64,000 nucleotides of DNA. Source: Anoplopoma fimbria. Lineage: Eukaryota > Chordata > Actinopteri > Perciformes > Anoplopomatidae. The notes beneath the pieces were generated by a model. The model worked only from the letters and a program-made list of their open reading frames with translations. It was not told where the DNA came from and made no database searches. The stretch is taken from the NCBI RefSeq assembly GCF_027596085.1, contig NC_072455.1, positions 2,524,850-2,588,849 on the forward strand. Reading direction: 5' to 3'. Positions 46,707 through 64,000 of this stretch are shown one piece after another (the first letter of the stretch is position 1; each line of letters opens with the position of its first letter). The translations under genes were made by a program, and so were the position numbers.

Positions 46707-47195
46707 TTAATGAAAATATTATAAATTATAAAATAACTAGAAAGGAAATTGTATGATGTATTCAAAATTTAACAATTTTATTTAAAATAGCCCAAAATCA
46801 GAAATAACAAATATTATAAATTATAAAATAACTATAAAGGAAATTGTATGATATATTACATTTTATTTTATTTAAAATAGCCCAAAATAATCTGAAATAA
46901 CAAATATTATAAATTATAAAATAACTATAAAGGAAATTGTATGATATATTACATTTTATTTTTATTTAAAATAGCCCAAAATCTGAAATAACAAATATTA
47001 TAAATTATAAAATAACTATAAAGGAAATTGTATGATATATTCAATTTTATTTTTATTTAAAATAGCCCAAAATCTGAAATAACAAATATTATAAATTATA
47101 AAATAACTATAAAGGAAATTGTATGATATATTCAATTTTATTTTATTTAAAATAATCTGAAATAACAAATATTATAAATTATAAAATAAATATAT
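46707..47195. repeat. Minisatellite, about 92-bp unit, five copies
   Basis: Tandem units contain ATTATAAATTATAAAATAAC, AAAGGAAATTGTATGATATA and AAAATAGCCCAAAATC. Copies begin near 46715, 46810, 46905, 46998 and 47090. The first is the most diverged; the middle copies are nearly identical. Confidence 0.9.
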
Positions 47196-47995
47196 TTTTT
47201 TAATATATAAAAATATATTTAAAAAAAAACAGTTTTTCTTTAACATGTTATTTTTTATGTTATTTGAACGCAGCCATCTTTTTTTTTGTGTGTGTAATGA
47301 GCCAAAATGGCCGCCGCTGGCGCTGTGGAGACATGTTTCCCTCCTGCTGTCGTTTGGTTTCCCTCCTTTTACAAATTAACATATGATGCGTTCAAGTGCT
47401 CCTCGGAAATCCGAACTCCATGCTTCACTAGTACCAAAAAATACGATTTTATGGCCCAAAATCAAGCATTTATGTCAATGATACTGTATCAAAATCAACC
47501 CAAAGACGAATGTATATATATTCAACGTTTATTGTTGTTTATATATCAAATCCAGTGTAGTTAAAGAGCAAAGAAGAGGAATTTTCAGTTGCTTTAAAAT
47601 ATAATATCAGTGAAAGTATACGTTTTAACATTTTTTTAATAGCTGTATGTATTCTCACATTCTGCTTAGTAAACTTATGATGTATTGTGTGAAATCCCCA
47701 CTTGCTATCATCCATTTATAGGGTTTTTAATGTTAAATTTAGATATTTTCGAGGGCAATTTAAAGCGGCAAACGGCTTGACCCACTTTTCACACACGCCA
47801 CGGGAACGTATCACACGCTGCGTCAAGCTCGACAGGAAAACCAGAAGTGCAATAGTACGCCTTCAAAATAAAATACAAACATCCGCACAACACTGATATG
47901 TAGCCTATGAAGCACACAAACACATCTCACACGTATTATATATATATAAAATGTATTGAATTAGCGTTGAAAATGCGCATTCACGCCAGATAAAT
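47196..47995. other. Upstream region of anp32b
   Basis: Contains AAAATGGCCGCC at 47302 (YY1-like) and a stretch at 47755-47880 (GCAATAGTACGCCTTCAAAA) resembling a dispersed teleost repeat. No coding exon seen. Confidence 0.4.
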
Positions 47996-48000
47996 GACGC

Positions 48001-48069
48001 ATTTGCATTACAACCAACATGAGGTGAGCTTTTATTTTCACGCCTCACCCGGATGTGCAACGTTATATA
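48001..48069 (+). promoter_or_regulatory. anp32b: Candidate anp32b core promoter (octamer and TATA)
   Basis: A perfect octamer ATTTGCAT at 48001-48008 precedes a TATATA at 48064-48069. The predicted start would be near 48095, leaving a 5'UTR of about 100 nt before the ATG at 48196. Spacing is right for a Pol II promoter; use of these elements is inference. Confidence 0.5.
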
Positions 48070-48195
48070 CGGTCTCCAGCTTCACGCAGGTTCCGCGTGT
48101 TGATACAGAAGAGAAGAGGACCGAGGAGAAACAAGTTTTTCCGCATCTCAGCGACCCCAAATTAAAAAAAAAAAAAACCTACAAAACAGACTAAA

Positions 48196-54198
<6,003 letters not shown>

Positions 54199-55513
54199 GG
54201 ACCCACAAAAAACCCCACAACCCCTCTGACCTCTAACCCCGTTGTCCCCCTCCCTCCCCCTTCATGACCTCTACCCACCCCCACCAACACTGGCCCTCCT
54301 CCACTCCACTCCTGGGCTGCGTTCCATTTCTGAAACCCGATCTCCTCTCACTGCGCTCTCGTCTCCTCCTGCAGACAAAAACACTTCACTTTTTTTCTTC
54401 TTCACCTTTTTGCAAAAGTCCACAAAGTTCAGGCTTTTTTAAATTCATATTATCCACCAGATCCTCAACACGTCTCATAACACAAACACGTTTTCCCCTA
54501 AAAATTCAGATTATTTTCTGGAATCTGTGTGTTGGCGCATTTTTGTGAAAATCAGAGCTTCAAATGTTTAACAAACATCATACTCTAAAGATTGTTTTCA
54601 TTCAGTGATCGGACAATTAGTGTTTTAAGGGACGTTGAGCAGCGTAAATTGTCAGAGTGACATTAACAGGATTTTCTTTCTTTTTTTGAGAAATATGAAC
54701 CTACGGATTGATAAAAATGTCATTTCACAAAAGCCATATTTTAGCTTTTGTGATTCTGATATCCGTTATAAAATAACATTGTGTCTTATGGAAAAAACTA
54801 AAATCTATCTCAAAATTCCTACTCCGTTAGCAGCATGTGAATGCATCACCAGTCATGCGAAGGTGAGAAGACATTTAATAATAATTAAAAAAATAAATTC
54901 ACCAGGTTGAGATATTTTGTGAGTTATCTTGACTTGACTTTTTTTTTTTTAATTATCTCAATCACGATAAGCCACACAAACTGTTCAAAATCCTTTAAAA
55001 ATATATATATGTATTTGGTCAATTCATTCTCAATGACCGTGGAATTAATCATTTCGTGACCGCAGAGCTTTAAACGACGACGAGGTTTGAGTCGTGTCTG
55101 CAGAAGGAGGCGGAGCAAGGGCTCATGGGAGGAAACGGCACTTTTGGGACGCCAAAATCCAGAAACCAAATCGCCCCCCCCTTTTTTTTTTCTTTTCTTT
55201 TTTACCATCCTCCTCTGACATCACCACTCTGGGGTGGAAACCAGCAGCTGTGACGTCACGACGGGCTCTGTGATGTCATCAACGGACAGTCAATCGTAGT
55301 CTACAAAAAATGAAAACCCTCCGTCTGCCCTCCCCCATCCCCGTCCCCGTCCTTTTTCTCCCCCCTCCTTCCCCCGAGGCCGAGCGCGCTCAGGGCAAAC
55401 TGTGTTCTCTCTTTTTTGCCAACAGAGCTTTTTAAAAGAAATATTTTTTCAGAGAAATTGTTTTTTGTTTAATTTTGTATGGTTGTCCGGGGACACTCTC
55501 TCTCTGTCTTTGC

Positions 55514-55544
<31 letters not shown>

Positions 55545-55720
55545 CATGTCTCTTTCTGCTCAGAGAGATCCAGTCGATCCTTCACACTCACACTGACTAG
55601 TTGACGTTGTGTTTTCTTTTCTTTTCTTTTTTTTTTACTTTCTGTAAGTTAAAAAGGAAAAACAAACAAAAAAAAACACACATAAAAAAGGACTTTGTAA
55701 ATAAAATCTTAACATTTTGC
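54199..55720 (+). other. anp32b: anp32b 3'UTR
   Basis: Downstream of the stop codon to the poly(A) site region. Pyrimidine-rich blocks include (CT)n at 55515-55541. No second reading frame with coding features. Confidence 0.6.
55700..55705 (+). terminator. anp32b: anp32b poly(A) signal
   Basis: AATAAA in TTTGTAAATAAAATC, about 1.5 kb after the stop codon, followed by a TTTTGC and T-rich downstream region. Best candidate 3' end of the gene. Confidence 0.65.
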
Positions 55721-56206
55721 TCCCGGCGTCTCCTCTCTGGCCTTTTGTCTCCGTGAGATGTTTTCTCTCTGTATATTAACATTATGTCGACTAGTGTTAT
55801 GACTTCTGCAGGTTAAAATCCACATTTTTTACCTTTTTACCCTCTTTTATTGATATACATGCCAGCTGTCAAATAACAAATTGCAGTAAAGAAATGTAAA
55901 TAAATAAAGTGTTTATCATCATATGAGCACCAGTATCTTGCAGTAGTTAAGGTGTTCTTAAAGGTATATTCAGAGTTTTTTACCTGGGCAAACAATGCAA
56001 AAATATATATATTTTCTCCAAACATGAAAGGATAACCTTATTTATGGAGCACATTTAAATTCTGAGAAACTCAATGTGCTTTACATTTAAAAGCAAATAA
56101 GACAAGAAAGATAAATAAAAAGTGCAGAAATGGAGGCTTTGGGCTCGTTCATGTGGCCTCCACAGACTTTAAAATATGGGTGTCGTCTTTGTGACGTCAC
56201 TCAAAG

Positions 56207-56382
56207 GTGACTCTAAATGGAGCATCATTTACTAAATGAACATCATGCTGTATTGAAGAAGACTTGAAACTAGAGATTGAGACCATAAACTCATGTTTAC
56301 AATGTTTACTGAGGGAATAAATCAAGAGAGAAGTAGAGTCATTTTCTCATAGACTTCTATACAACCAGAGGAGTCGCAACAA
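56207..56382 (+). repeat. Percomorph interspersed repeat, copy D
   Basis: Shares the 3' half with the copies at 3923, 21035 and 39391, ending at AACCAGAGGAGTCGC. Same orientation as the others. Confidence 0.85.
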
Positions 56383-56826
56383 TAGCTGTAAACACGTTAC
56401 TCGCATTTCCTGGAATCTCCGGACAACCCCTCCCTCGTCTTCCTGCTCTAAAAACAAAGCCAGAAGAGTCCCGCCTCCTGCACAGATCTGCCAGAGGACA
56501 GATGGGTCTAACCAGAGTGCTGTGAAGCGAGAGAGCCGACAATCCACATGTAGTCCAGATCAGTGAGCGCACACCAAGGACGTTAAACCCAAGATCAGAA
56601 GACGGCTTTTATCAGGAAGTGAAACCGTTTCAGGGAGGTTTCATGACTTCCTGAACAGGAAAATAAAAAATGTTCGTCTCAGGAGGAAAAGCACAGCTGT
56701 CCTCATTGCAGAGGGCTGTAATGGAGAAGATTTAGTAAAGCAGCCAAAGAAGACAGGACACCAGGCTGATCCAGGACCTTTAGATGAGACCGATAAACCA
56801 CAAGTCTTTCGGAGGATCACATCGAG

Positions 56827-57388
56827 ATGTTGCCAACGGATACAGAAGTGGACACTGAAGAGCCCAAGATCAGGGCCGACTTCTTAAAATACTCTTGTGA
56901 CATAACTCGATCCAAACACAGCAAACGTACGTCTTCTGCTATCGGACGGGAACCGAAGAGCCACAAACGTGGAAGACGATCAAGTCTATCTGATCCATCC
57001 GGACCGATTCTTGGACGGGCATCTGGTCCTGAGTAAAGAAGCTCTTACTGGAGCTGTGTCGGTCGCCGTCTCCTACAGGGACGTCAGCAGAACGGGAACC
57101 GAAAGTAGCTTCGGATGCAACGACAAGTCCTGGGCTTTAGATTGTTTCGACAACCGTTTCGTCGTCCGACACGTGTACATCCAAGAGGCCAAACCCCACC
57201 CCATGTCCTCCAGAGTGGGGGTGTACCTGGACCACCAGGCAGGAGTTCTGTCCTTCTACAGCGTCTCCATGGAGACCATGACGCTCCTCCACAGAGTCCA
57301 GACCGCGTTCACTCGGCCGCTCTACGCTGGACTTTGGGTTCACGGTTACAAATCTGCTGCTGTTTTGTGCCACAAAGACTCACGTTGA
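56827..57388 (+). pseudogene. Broken PRY-SPRY (B30.2) domain
   Basis: The start reads RADFLKYSCDIT in one frame. At about 56908 it shifts, and the PRY continues in the next frame (NTANVRLLLSDGN), giving an open run to a stop at 57388. The SPRY part is recognisable: FGCNDKSWALDCFDNRF, SSRVGVYLDHQAGVLSFYSV and FTRPLYAGLWV. Near 57051, LTG is joined directly to AVSVAVSYRDVSR, so the conserved Tyr-Trp-Glu-Val-Glu segment is missing. These C-terminal domains occur in fish TRIM, NLR and related immune proteins, where they bind ligands. No RING, B-box or coiled coil is evident upstream. The frameshift and deletion argue for a decayed gene fragment. Confidence 0.8.
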
Positions 57389-58640
57389 CCCGTTTTTGTT
57401 TTGCAGCCTGAAAAAGAAAAGTTCCTAGTTGATATGTAAATGCATTTTTCTGGAGATGCATTGGTTAAAAGTGTCTCTTATTATCTCCCAACTATTAAAG
57501 AGGTCTGGCAGTATATGAAGTAACCAGCAGATGGCAGCATTACATCACAGAATCAGAGGAAACACATTTGCTAGCAGAGATAAAAAGGGCTGTTAAAGAA
57601 AATTAGATGATGCAAAATTGCATGAATAGAACAAAATGGCTCATAAGTGTACTTCTTTCTCATGTGCTCATTGCATGCATGCATTAATATATACATATGT
57701 GGGCTTTGCAAAAGCAATATGAGTAAGATAACAGGAAAAAGTCTTAAGTAAAATGATTCTAATAAAATGTATTTAAAGAACTATATACGTAGTAAACATA
57801 CAAACATTGATTATCGAGTTGGTTAATATACTTTTTAGCATTATTTAAAGGGGACATATCTTATAAAGGCATGCTTTTGTATATTAGCCATTAGCTATAG
57901 CCTACTCAATACATTTTTTAATTTTCATTCAGTATGCAGCTTTTTTATATATATTTTTGGCTTTTTGCACATTATAAATATTTGGATAAAAACACTACTT
58001 TGTGGCATTAATTTCTACAATAATGCACACAAACAACTTTATATTAAAGTCCAAGGTTGTAAAAAACAGATTAAAAAGAGAGCAAACACTTTTAAACAGC
58101 CTTTATCTTCACAACAATATTTGAAGTGCCACTTGCACTGTGTTAGAGTTTAAAGTTTTAAATGAATGTAAGAAATTAAATTTAAGAGCAGCAGATACAG
58201 AAGTACTTATTATTATTATGAATACTTTTGATAGAACATTCATTTTCTATGCAACATGGAGTTTGCTGGTCTAGAAACAGTTTTTTCTTGTAACTGGTTA
58301 AAAACTTTACGCTTTCATTAATATTTGACGTGTGACTCTTTATATTGTTTTGTATTCGGCCCATAATCATAAAAGTTTGGCCAACCTTTGGTCTACTGTG
58401 AGCAGGTAGAACTGAAAGTGAAAAGTTGTGGAGTTTTTGTTTGACTATATGTTCATCTAGAATAGAAAACATGCTTTTGAAAGAATTGTTTGTTGTTGAG
58501 TCAGGTGTGCTGTATTTTTTGCATTTAATGAACAAATTGTGCTTGTAAATGGTGAAAATTAAGTATTTGGCTAATTATGTCATGTAAAAAGACACTTGAT
58601 GCAAAAACAGAATGAAACACATCAGATCCATCTAGTTTCT
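57389..58640. other. AT-rich intergenic, no gene seen
   Basis: Multiple stops in all frames and no recognisable domain or repeat end. Confidence 0.5.
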
Positions 58641-58666
58641 TCTTTCCTTTCTCTGTTTCTGTGCAG

Positions 58667-58761
58667 AAGCTTCAGCTCTGGTTTCGTTCTCCTAAACCGT
58701 TGGAGGCTGCAGGCCTTTCTTCACTAATCTACTTCCTGATGGACACAACAGAGTATCGGAG
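58667..58761 (+). other. Possible isolated exon (unassigned)
   Basis: A strong polypyrimidine acceptor (TTTCTGTGCAG) is followed by 95 nt open in one frame (begins KLQLWFRSPKPLEAAG, ends YFLMDTTEYR) and then a consensus donor GTGAGG. No neighbouring exon was found and the peptide is not recognised. It may be chance or an exon of an unseen gene. Confidence 0.2.
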
Positions 58762-58799
58762 GTGAGGGGGGGTCTCGTTGTCTCACCTCTCTAAGCTGT

Positions 58800-60780
58800 T
58801 TAGAGCTAAGTGTTCTCTGGTTCCTGGAAAGACACGCTGGTCTTTTGTCCCCGGCTTCCCCCTTCGCTGCACAAAGGAAAGTGTGGGGACGCACAAGGAA
58901 AGAAACAAAGCGCTTTATCACACTGGCTGGCGGGTTCCTCCCAGTGTTTAGAGCGCCCATCTCATTACAAAAAAAAGGATAACGTGTTCCCTGAGATAAA
59001 AAAAAAACATAAGATGTGCAGCAAAATAAATGTGCATTTACTCTTTAATGCCAAAGTACTTCACATACATTTTAGATTTTATTTGAATCCAACGGAAAAA
59101 CTGAAAAATGTTCTCCCAAGATTTAAATGTTGTAGCAAAGAAGTTTAATGTACTTTTAGGACATTTAAGGATCATCTTCTCAACCAATTAACCATTTTTT
59201 TGCTCCTTGTTTAACCCACAATACGTATAAAATGTGAAATTGTGTCTCTAGTTTCTATTTAACATAATTATCCCTCATTTATTTGCTTGGTATGTGTTGT
59301 TTGTCTTAATGGTACTTGACAATGTAGTACCATGATGTCATGAATTAATCAATATTCTCTCTTCTTTTATTGTTTCTTCATGCTTTGTAAAGGGTAAATA
59401 ATGCATAACTTTCTCATATTAATCTTATATTCTGTTTTTAGGGGTGACTTTGTAACATCTGTCTAGGGACAACAGATGACAAATAGGCTCTCTGGCGCAT
59501 TTATAGGAATGTTTTCTTTATGTGCAATGTCCCTACCAAACAAACAAATAAAATAAAAGTGTCCCAATTCAGATTTTCAGAGTTGGTTTTTCTTTCAGCG
59601 TGATTGTTTGAAAGCTAAAAAGTTCAGATTACAGGTGATGTGGAAAAATCTTCTATACATAGTTTCAGCAAATAGCCAAACAGTATCTGTTTATGGTAGT
59701 ACGTCAGCTGATACTTCTGTTCGTCAGCAGGGTGAACTTGCTGTTGCTATGGTTTGTATTATCTTTTAATATCCTCTGTTTTTAGTTCTGCGCGGGCACC
59801 CCACGTCACCGATCGCACTGACGCTCGGTACCAATGATGGACGAACAGAATCCAACCCGATAAAAGAACATGACGCAATGTTTTTTAGAAATATTTAAAT
59901 GTCAGCCGTTATTTTGTAAGGGCATACGCTTTTTCCTTCCAGCACGTATCCGATTATAAGACCGATAACTGGAAAACAAACTCGCTGGCTACCTAATTAG
60001 GAAACTTTCTAGGATGAGAAGGAGGCACCCCCCCCCCCCCCCCCCAACATGTGCTGTCGATGAAATCTTTTCTTGAAGACAGATCCTGTTGGTTGAATGT
60101 CAACAAAGTCAGACGTGGAAAAATAAGACGCGTTCCAGGGGAAACTCATATGCGCTTCGCTGACGGAGATGCTAATAGTTGGAAAGCCGCGTACAGCAGA
60201 TTGCGCGCATTTGGGCTCCGAGCCTCGGCCCTACATAGTGCACATTAACACATGTGCACATGCAGCAGAGAGTTGTTTTGAAACTCTAGCACCAGTCCTA
60301 CGCTCCCAGTGGGACCAGTGGTTCGTCCATCAGTAATGAAACCCTAACGGGTCACATGCTGGTGTTGAAATGCCCCCTGCTCGGTCCACTGGCCCTCCTC
60401 GGCCAGACACACTCATCATATCTCTCCTGGGCTCAATGTGGAGGTCGATCAGTCAGCAGGGAATTTATTAATTAATAATGTAACTCAGTCCTGTAGCGGC
60501 CATATTGGATGGCCTTAACTGGAAGCTACCAATGAAAACATCAAGGTCACGCCTTCAGTGTGTTTTTAGCAAACTAAGACAACTACAATTAACTTTTAAA
60601 GGATATGTACACCTTCTAGAGTCACATCTATGCTCAGGTAGAAGAAGAGCAGAGTTAAACTGGAGATTACGGTCAAGGATGTAATTCAAAAAAGTAAAAG
60701 TCTTCCTCAAAAATATAGCTTTTCAGCATTTAGACAACCAAAGTCAATGTACAAATAAATAACAGTCAAATGTACAGCAA
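58800..60780. other. Intergenic, no supportable gene
   Basis: A homopolymer (C)n of about 19 lies at 60027-60046. The short ORFs at 58810 and 60051 have no domain features. Confidence 0.45.
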
Positions 60781-60793
60781 GTACAACACTAGT

Positions 60794-61545
60794 TTTGTAG
60801 TGGTGGAAAGTGTCCAAAGTACAATCATGTGCATAATTACGTGATAAGTATAGTATATAATTAAGATTTTGACATACTTTACTTCATTTTCTGCTACTTT
60901 CCCAAAAGCAAATATTGTACTTTTTTACGTTAATTTGAAAACTGTACTTGTTACTTAACAGATTCCGATTGAAAATACAAAATGTAATCAAAACATTAAT
61001 TAGGATGATAATAAATACAATAATATGAATAATAATGATATTAATAAAAGTAATAATAATGAGAAAGATAAATAAATAAAATAAATAAAATAAATAAAAT
61101 AAATAAAATAAATAAAATAAATAAAATAAATAAAATAAAATAATAATAAATAAAATATAAATGATGATAATGTTATAATAATACAAATAATGGGGAGAAA
61201 CATCAGCAGCCATTTTGTGTCGTGTTCCTGAACTTTCGGATGAATGTAAGACAAATATTCCCTCTTCTTCTACATTTAACTGGAAACACATTTTACTCTT
61301 TAGATGCTAAATGCTACACATTGTTCATCAGCTAACAGCTAGCTTAACATTTGTTTATTGGAGGAATAAGTATGAAGTGACCTTATAATATACGGCCAAG
61401 TGCATTTAGAAGAGTACCAAAAGGTCACTTAAGTACATTACAAAAGGAATTTGTACTTTTTCAACTTTACATTTCCACTTTATCTCAGAGTTAAATATTG
61501 TACTTTTTACTCCACTTGACGTGAATACTTCTTCCACCACAGTAT
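60794..61545 (+). mobile_element. hAT-type MITE split by simple-repeat expansion
   Basis: The start (TAGTGGTGGAAAGTGTCC, then CATACTTTACTTCATTTTC) and the end (AATATTGTACTTTTTACTCC, then ATACTTCTTCCACCACAG) match a common teleost element. The interior (60965-61385) is foreign and includes (AATAAAATAA)n at 61070-61140. ORFs over it are low complexity. Confidence 0.6.
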
Positions 61546-63152
61546 TTGTCAAACAGTTTTTTGTTGTAGTTCTATTTTTTAACATAAACAAGACTTGCAA
61601 CTAAGAGTTTAGACGTAATTAAAGATAAATAATCTGATGTAAATGTGGCAGAAACGGTCATCTTTGTGTGTGTTTTGGTTGAACAACCCCTTTCAGGGAA
61701 ATGTATTTGTGGTATTAGTACTTTTTCTCTGAATACTTCCTCCATTATCGCATCTCTTATCACAGAACTTGTGGTTTGCTCTGCAGTTGGGTTACTACCA
61801 GTTGTGTCACATAAATAAATACCTAAAACGGGAAAAAAATGTAAATCTTATGAGAAAGGATTTGTATCTTTAGTGCTGACGTACGTAGAGGTTTAGATGT
61901 CGTCAGAGAAAGTTTCTAAAAAGTCCAGCTTTGTGCAATCAGAGTGCAAAGAGAGTAACATTACATATATGATAACATGCAGAGATCAGATGTGGCACTT
62001 CAACTTTTGATTAAAACTCTTGAGTTTGACCCCTTTTTGACCTTTTCTGTCCGCTCAGCCATTAGGCCAAAATGCCCCAAAATATTAGTCAGAGATAATC
62101 ATATTAGATTGCTGATAACTTTTGTGAACCTCAGTTCTCTATTTAGTTTACAGATAACTTGATGAATGGGGGGAATTCCCAGCATAATTTGACATTTAAG
62201 TGTAATTCACCCGTTTTTTGGCATCGTGGCCCTTTAAATAACAAAAGACAGACCCAGAAGTTTCTCTTAAACTGTTTAACTGAATTCTTTTAATGATGTA
62301 GTGTCAGTGTGAATCCCCAGAAACCAAACTTCCTTTTATTAAACATTGAACTTTTCTTCTTACTTTAACACATTTGTCAGGAAGAGATGTCCTCATGGAA
62401 TAAGAAATCCTCCAATGTGGTTTTCAGATGACTGACCATTTCTTTATTTCTAATTGAATAAATGTGATACTGCAGAGAAATAATCTGCCAAAAAAATACC
62501 AATTCTTGGCAATTTTTTAAAGTAATATGTAACTGAAATATCAGAAATGTTACTTATTCAAAGAATTAATCAAAGTAAATAATCTTAGAATAAAGTAAAT
62601 GTAAAGAAATCAAGTACCGTTTATTCTCTTATTTAATTTATTAACACTGATTAACAAAATAGAACACCGTTGCATTAAATATGACCCTTTACATTGAACT
62701 CATGTATAACATGTTATTGCATTACTTAAAGTCAATATTTTATAAATATTATTTTAAATTAGCTTGTGAGATTTAGATTCGAGACTTGGTTGCAACTAAT
62801 GTGAGTAAATTAAACTGAAACAAATCTCCCAACTCTGTGAACACCTTCCTTTAATAATAACTTATATATTAATAATACATTTAACAATATCTCAAACTGC
62901 TGTAGTGAGGAACTGAATATATGTTACACACTTTTTTAAGTCTGCAAACTTATATATGAAATGTATATAAAGTAATTTAATAAAGAAACATTAAAACTAC
63001 ATTGCAAAATGTTTTGTATTGAAAAAAAAAGGGTCATCTGTTCAACCAGAAACCAGAAGTTGTGAATCCAAACGTTGGTCTCAGCTGACCCTTCGTGACC
63101 AAACTGAACTTTGATATTGTTTTGACAGTTGGACTTTGAGACGCCGGCCGGT

Positions 63153-63158
63153 CACGTG
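63153..63158 (+). promoter_or_regulatory. E-box CACGTG in a small CpG-rich block
   Basis: GTCACGTGAT at 63151-63160 fits the extended E-box bound by USF, MITF or TFEB factors. It is followed about 80 bp later by ATGAGGAA and a donor GTGAGTG. It could mark a promoter and first exon; no downstream exon is visible in the window. Confidence 0.25.
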
Positions 63159-63424
63159 ATCTGGATAAACACTCGTGTGTCATCGTCCGAAAGAAAAACC
63201 TGCTAACCTGCCAGGAGAGCTTCAGGAATGAGGAAGTGAGTGTTAGTTTTGTTGTTGTAGTTTTCAGCAGGTTTCAGAGGTCAAAGGGTCAGAAAAACCA
63301 GTAAAACACATAAATGATTATCAACACTTCTGCAGTCATGAGGCTCCGTTACTCCTTTATTCATTCAAGGTTTTATGTAAAGTGTAATTCTATAACTGGG
63401 TTTAATCTGCATCAATAAAAGTGA

Positions 63425-63665
63425 GAGTTTAAGATTAACTCTTGGAGTAAAAAGTACAATATTTACCTCTGAGATGTAGTAAAAGTACAATATTTACCTC
63501 TGAGATGTAGTACAGTAAAAAGTACAATGTTTACCTCTGAGTTTAAGTAAAGTAAAAGGTACATATACCTCTGAGATGTAGTGGAATAGAAGTATAAAAC
63601 TGCATAAAATGGAAATATTGGAATAAATTACAAATACCTGGTAAATGTACTTTCCACCACTAGTT
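63425..63665 (-). mobile_element. hAT-type MITE with internal tandem duplication
   Basis: Inverted copy of the element at 60794, ending at CTTTCCACCACTAG. The internal AGTACAATATTTACCTCTGA segment is repeated about four times (63453-63570) with a period of 32-38 bp. Confidence 0.7.
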
Positions 63666-63747
63666 GTATAAATATACATTCTCCTTAATAATACATCAAA
63701 CACACACAAAAACACAAATGAGACCAGAGTGTTTACATGAACACATT

Positions 63748-63753
63748 TTTATT
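63748..63753 (-). terminator. Candidate poly(A) signal of a minus-strand gene beyond the window
   Basis: On the minus strand GCAATAAAAATG contains AATAAA. The sequence from here to 64000 is less AT-rich than its surroundings and carries no repeat I recognise, consistent with the 3'UTR of a gene entering from the right. Gene identity cannot be told. Confidence 0.4.
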
Positions 63754-64000
63754 GCAATAGCTCTATCGAAAGCAAAAAAGTTTTGATAAATATAAACACT
63801 ATGCCGATGCTCAACTCTCCTCCGAGTACCTCATACCCCCCCGAGAGAGAAAGTAAAGAGAGAAGGAAAATAATGGGGGTGGGTGAGGGTGAGGGGGGGG
63901 GGGGCACCTGCAGAGGCGCCGATCATAACATGAAAAAAAATAAAAGCGACAACTTGAGTTTTTCCGTATTTACAGAAGGAGGATTTTCGTGTTTTTTTTC

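Noticed and set aside
47307..47564. 85-codon frame beginning MAAAGAVETCF upstream of anp32b
   Set aside because: It has no domain or credible donor; the ATG lies in a YY1-like motif, and anp32b has its own clear start and exon 1.
60884..61291. Minus-strand 135-codon frame with Phe-Tyr-Leu repeats
   Set aside because: It covers a (AATAAA)n simple repeat inside a MITE.

Overview
The window is vertebrate nuclear DNA, almost certainly from a teleost and probably a percomorph. The evidence is spliced genes with GT-AG introns, dense dinucleotide microsatellites, and several interspersed repeats that I recognise as common in percomorph genomes. There is no bacterial-style gene organisation.

Layout. 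(1) At 1-295, minus strand, lies the open 5' end of a 7TM-receptor-like gene that runs off the left edge. (2) 2.9-16 kb is an accessory, rearranged region. It holds two tandem minus-strand genes for single-Ig-domain type I membrane proteins (5863-6941 and 12814-13934). Their signal peptide, ectodomain, introns and 5' flank are nearly identical, but their cytoplasmic tails differ. The block also carries a broken inverted first exon of the same family (2889), inverted and truncated copies of a ~1 kb retroposon, a non-LTR reverse transcriptase fragment, and shuffled pieces of flanking sequence. (3) 16.8-18.2 kb is an extreme AT/ATT repeat cluster interrupted by a small GC-rich island with a consensus CRE.

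(4) 18.66-39.88 kb, plus strand, is a complete nine-exon endophilin-A gene, closest to SH3GL2 (351 aa, BAR domain plus C-terminal SH3), with a 16 kb first intron and a long 3'UTR region. Its exon-7 acceptor is preceded directly by about 61 TG repeats, and the intron before exon 8 contains a truncated LINE with an expanded 33-bp minisatellite. (5) 48.20-54.20 kb, plus strand, is a complete seven-exon acidic leucine-rich nuclear phosphoprotein gene, closest to ANP32B (255 aa), with a plausible octamer plus TATA promoter and a clear poly(A) signal at 55.7 kb. (6) 56.83-57.39 kb is a broken PRY-SPRY (B30.2) coding segment. (7) 57.4-64 kb is mostly repeat-derived sequence, with a minus-strand poly(A) signal near 63.75 kb suggesting that another gene ends there and lies beyond the right edge.

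The two intact conserved genes work in different compartments: endophilin in membrane curvature and synaptic vesicle endocytosis, ANP32 in nuclear chromatin and phosphatase regulation. Nothing suggests functional coupling. The left third looks like a fast-evolving immune-receptor cluster.
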